A program made the translations under genes and the position numbers. DNA of 64,000 nucleotides, from NCBI GenBank assembly GCA_900541685.1, contig UQKM01000004.1:55346-119345 (forward strand). The letters run 5' to 3'. Source of the DNA: an uncultured Collinsella sp. GTDB taxonomy: Bacteria; Actinomycetota; Coriobacteriia; Coriobacteriales; Coriobacteriaceae. Every line of letters starts with the position of its first letter. Positions within the stretch are counted from its first letter, which is position 1. Shown in pieces: positions 61,901 through 64,000 of the stretch. The notes under the pieces are model-generated. The model searched no databases and was not told the origin of the DNA. It worked only from the letters and a program-made list of their open reading frames with translations.

Positions 61901-62371
61901 TTACTGAGCGGTCGCGGTCGAGCTAGCGCCCGCGGCTGCATCCTGCGAAAAATCAAGTGTAACGCTCTCGCTGGGCTCCACCATGCCATAAGCGCCCGCA
62001 AGGTCGCGAATGCGCGTGTCGGCACCATAGACCGAATGCATGACCTCCAGGTCAGAGCTCTCATCGGTCGCCTTCTCGAGCGTGTTGGTAAGCGCGGCAT
62101 TGCTGTTGAGCACCTGGGCCGTAACGCCGGCGAGCGCCACACGGGCGACACCGATCGTCATAAAGATGGCCGCAATGATGCAAAACGTTTTAAGAACGCT
62201 CATGAAAACCGGGCTTACCGCCTGGTTTGCCTGACGGCCCGCGCCCGTGTAGACATCAAAGCGCGGCGTGCGCTGCTCGCGGGGAGCAACGGAGGCCTGC
62301 GGTGCCTCACGATAGGCGGGCATGGCGTTCATATCATAGGCGAGTGCTGCGTTTGAAGTGTTGTAGCCCAT
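61901..62371 (-). CDS. ftsL: FtsL-like membrane protein
   Basis: A 156-residue single-pass protein in the ftsL position between rsmH and ftsI. It has a ~65-residue disordered N-terminus, one membrane helix (VLKTFCIIAAIFMTIGVARVAL) and a short coiled coil (TAQVLNSNAALTNTLEKA) outside. The C-terminal tail is Ala/Ser/Thr-rich. FtsL sequences are poorly conserved, so the call rests on topology and position. GGGAGG lies upstream of the ATG. Confidence 0.75.
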   Translation of the reverse strand: MGYNTSNAALAYDMNAMPAYREAPQASVAPREQRTPRFDVYTGAGRQANQAVSPVFMSVLKTFCIIAAIFMTIGVARVALAGVTAQVLNSNAALTNTLEKATDESSDLEVMHSVYGADTRIRDLAGAYGMVEPSESVTLDFSQDAAAGASSTATAQ

Positions 62372-62461
62372 GATATGCCGCCTCCCATCCCGAGTACGTT
62401 GGTAGTGTGTTTAAGCTTCGTTTATGGTGCGAGCGGGAGGTCCAATATCGCGCGGTCGCGC

Positions 62462-63427
62462 CTACAGACGCTGCGCCACGCGGATTTTGGCTGATCTCGC
62501 CCGAGGGTTGCGCTCAACCTCATCAGGCTGGGCAACCAGGGGTTTGCGGGTGATGACCTTGAGTATCGGCACGTTGCCGCACACGCACACCGGAATCTCC
62601 GGCGGACACGTGCACCCCTGGCTCATCTCCTTAAAGTGGTTCTTTACGATACGGTCCTCGAGCGAGTGATACGAAATGACGCAGATACGTCCGCCCGGGT
62701 TGAGCCACCTGGTGGCGGCATCAAGCCCTCGTTCGAGCACATCGAGCTCGTGATTGACCTCGATGCGAATGGCCTGGAAACTTTTCTTGGCCGGGTGTCC
62801 ACCATGCCGACGAGCGGCAGCCGGGATACCCGCCTTGATGATCTCGACAAATTGGCCGGTGGTTTCGATCGGTTCTTGCTCGCGGCGGCGCACGATCTCG
62901 CGCGCGATCTGCGAGGCGAACTTCTCTTCGCCGTAGACGCGTAGAATCCGGGCGAGGTCGTGTTCGTTATAGGTGTTGATGACCTCAGCTGCGTTTAAGG
63001 TGTTATTGCCCGGATCCATCCGCATGTCCAATGGGGCGTCCTCGTTATACGAAAAGCCCCTGCCAGGGATATCGAGTTGCGGTGACGAAACGCCCAAATC
63101 GAACAGGAAGCCATCGACCCCGGGCACCTCGGCCGAGCAAAGCAGCTCGTCCAAGTCGCCGAAGTTGCCCTTCAGCAGCTGGTGCGGAACGCCGGGAACC
63201 TCGCGGTCCAGACGGGCGCCAGCGGCCTCGAGGGCCATGTCGTCCTGATCGACGCCGAGCAAAAGGCCCGTCTCCCCCACCTGTGCGGCCATCTTTACCG
63301 AATGGCCGGCACCGCCAAGGGTGCAATCGCAGACAACGGAGCCGCTCTTTAGCTGCAGCGACTCAAGCACTTCGCCGAGCATGACAGGTTCATGCCGATA
63401 TTCTTGTGTCAAGATCCCACGCTCCAT
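62462..63427 (-). CDS. rsmH: 16S rRNA (cytosine(1402)-N4)-methyltransferase RsmH (MraW)
   Basis: RsmH methylates C1402 in the 16S P site. The 321-residue protein begins with YRHEPVMLGEVLESL, then CDCTLGGAGHSVKMAA (SAM binding), FDLGVSSPQLDIPGRGFSY, and AIRIEVNHELDVLE. A metal-site-like CTCPPEIPVCVCG appears near the C-terminus and is common in this family. It is the second gene of the cluster. Confidence 0.94.
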   Translation of the reverse strand: MERGILTQEYRHEPVMLGEVLESLQLKSGSVVCDCTLGGAGHSVKMAAQVGETGLLLGVDQDDMALEAAGARLDREVPGVPHQLLKGNFGDLDELLCSAEVPGVDGFLFDLGVSSPQLDIPGRGFSYNEDAPLDMRMDPGNNTLNAAEVINTYNEHDLARILRVYGEEKFASQIAREIVRRREQEPIETTGQFVEIIKAGIPAAARRHGGHPAKKSFQAIRIEVNHELDVLERGLDAATRWLNPGGRICVISYHSLEDRIVKNHFKEMSQGCTCPPEIPVCVCGNVPILKVITRKPLVAQPDEVERNPRARSAKIRVAQRL

Positions 63428-63447
63428 CCGTTACCCGTGCCTTGCCC

Positions 63448-63882
63448 TTACGAGAAGAAGAGGTCCAGCAGGGCCTCATCGTCATCGTCCTCATCGGCCG
63501 CGGCGCGATCCCAAACCTCAAGGTGGTCGTAGTTGCCCACAACCGTGACCTCGCGGTCGAGGTTCGCCTGCTTGCGGAGAGACTCGGAAAGACCGATACG
63601 ACCGGCGCTGTCCACATCCATCGACGTGGTGCGCTTGTTGATCGCCCTCATGAGCTTCTGGTCGTTAATGTCACGCGGGTTAAAACCCTCGTGGCCCTCA
63701 CGACCCGCGAAGAGTCCTTCGACCCACTTATCGAAGGCCTCGGCAGAGAACACGTACAGAGCATCGACATCCAGGGCTTTGAACACGCGAACGTGCTCTC
63801 CAAGCTCCTCGCGAAGGGGTGCAGGCAGGGACAGACGACCTTTTGCATCGAGATTGCGCTCGTATGCACCAGTCATTCCCAT
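63448..63882 (-). CDS. mraZ: Transcriptional regulator MraZ
   Basis: MraZ is an AbrB-fold DNA-binding protein that represses the division cluster. The 144-residue protein has two copies of the fold: GAYERNLDAKGRLSLPAPLRE near the start and STSMDVDSAGRIGLSESLRK-type TTSMDVDSAGRIGL in the second half, each with the DxKGR/DxAGR motif. An acidic tail follows. GGGGAGGG precedes the ATG at 63882. Its own promoter carries two palindromes that may be its binding sites. Confidence 0.93.
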   Translation of the reverse strand: MGMTGAYERNLDAKGRLSLPAPLREELGEHVRVFKALDVDALYVFSAEAFDKWVEGLFAGREGHEGFNPRDINDQKLMRAINKRTTSMDVDSAGRIGLSESLRKQANLDREVTVVGNYDHLEVWDRAAADEDDDDEALLDLFFS

Positions 63883-63918
63883 GTGCGCCCTCCCCTCGGT
63901 TACTCAGATGGCACGTAC

Positions 63919-63935
63919 GCGGGGAACCACCCCGC
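63919..63935 (-). promoter_or_regulatory. Downstream palindrome of the mraZ promoter
   Basis: GCGGGGTGGTTCCCCGC (minus strand) is a 17-base palindrome 37 bases before the mraZ ATG, in the transcribed leader. It is a near copy of the one in the promoter spacer. Confidence 0.6.
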
Positions 63936-63950
63936 CTGTCGACGTCATCA

Positions 63951-63979
63951 ATAATATGGGGAACCGCCCCATTTTTCAA
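63951..63979 (-). promoter_or_regulatory. mraZ promoter with operator in the spacer
   Basis: On the minus strand TTGAAA (63974-63979), a 17-base spacer and TATTAT (63951-63956) form a good promoter. The spacer is almost exactly the palindrome ATGGGGCGGTTCCCCAT (63956-63972), whose half-sites contain TGGGG as in known MraZ boxes. Confidence 0.65.
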
Positions 63980-64000
63980 CACCTTTCCCCACCCCTTCCC

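Overview
The window looks like chromosome from a high-GC member of the Coriobacteriia, most probably Collinsella. This is inferred from gene content and order, codon preference (mostly C/G third positions) and the short intergenic palindromes; no database was searched. It holds about 60 genes, nearly all housekeeping. There is no prophage, integrase, transposase gene, CRISPR array, tRNA or rRNA.

Layout. At 0.4-5.8 kb (minus strand) lies a molybdenum block: moeA-moaB, then modA-modB-modC with its own promoter. ModB carries an unusual secreted domain at its N-terminus. At 6-13.4 kb are a ClC channel/antiporter, a lipid kinase, a release-factor-like protein, xpt, an MFS transporter, an O-acetylhomoserine sulfhydrylase and a small cysteine-rich protein. 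At 13.4-19.9 kb are a YigZ-family gene, the RNase P RNA (rnpB), ribosomal protein S1, two enzymes, rpiB and ndk. At 20.2-23.9 kb is argG-argH, with an arginine-rich leader peptide upstream of argG and a 56-codon gene between the two. At 24-37.3 kb are a Cof-type phosphatase, polA, an M18 aminopeptidase, yaaA, TPP-riboswitch-controlled thiC, thiD, a pentapeptide-repeat protein, an SGNH hydrolase, a PARG-like protein, a BI-1 family membrane protein and a small gene under an SOS-type box. At 37.5-40.1 kb are a PiT phosphate transporter with its DUF47 partner and a nitroreductase.

From 40.3 kb to the right edge (all minus strand) is one long division and cell-wall region. In transcription order it runs mraZ, rsmH, ftsL-like, ftsI, murF, mraY, murD, ftsW, murG, murC, murB, ftsQ, ftsZ, pgeF, pstS, pstC, pstA, pstB, phoU, yggS, sepF, yggT, divIVA. 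It makes lipid II precursors, polymerises and cross-links them at the septum, and builds the FtsZ ring with its SepF anchor and DivIVA. murE and ftsA are not in it. A complete phosphate-uptake operon (pstSCAB-phoU) sits between pgeF and yggS, and pgeF overlaps pstS by 4 bases.

Points that stand out: tandem palindromes in the mraZ promoter, one filling the -35/-10 spacer; the candidate arginine attenuator before argG; an SOS box inside the promoter of an apparently leaderless gene; a yggT gene whose only sensible start is AUC; a family of GGGAC-centred palindromes, two of which flank the pentapeptide gene; and two very long inverted repeats. The most novel-looking items are regulatory and small-element features rather than a new multi-gene system.
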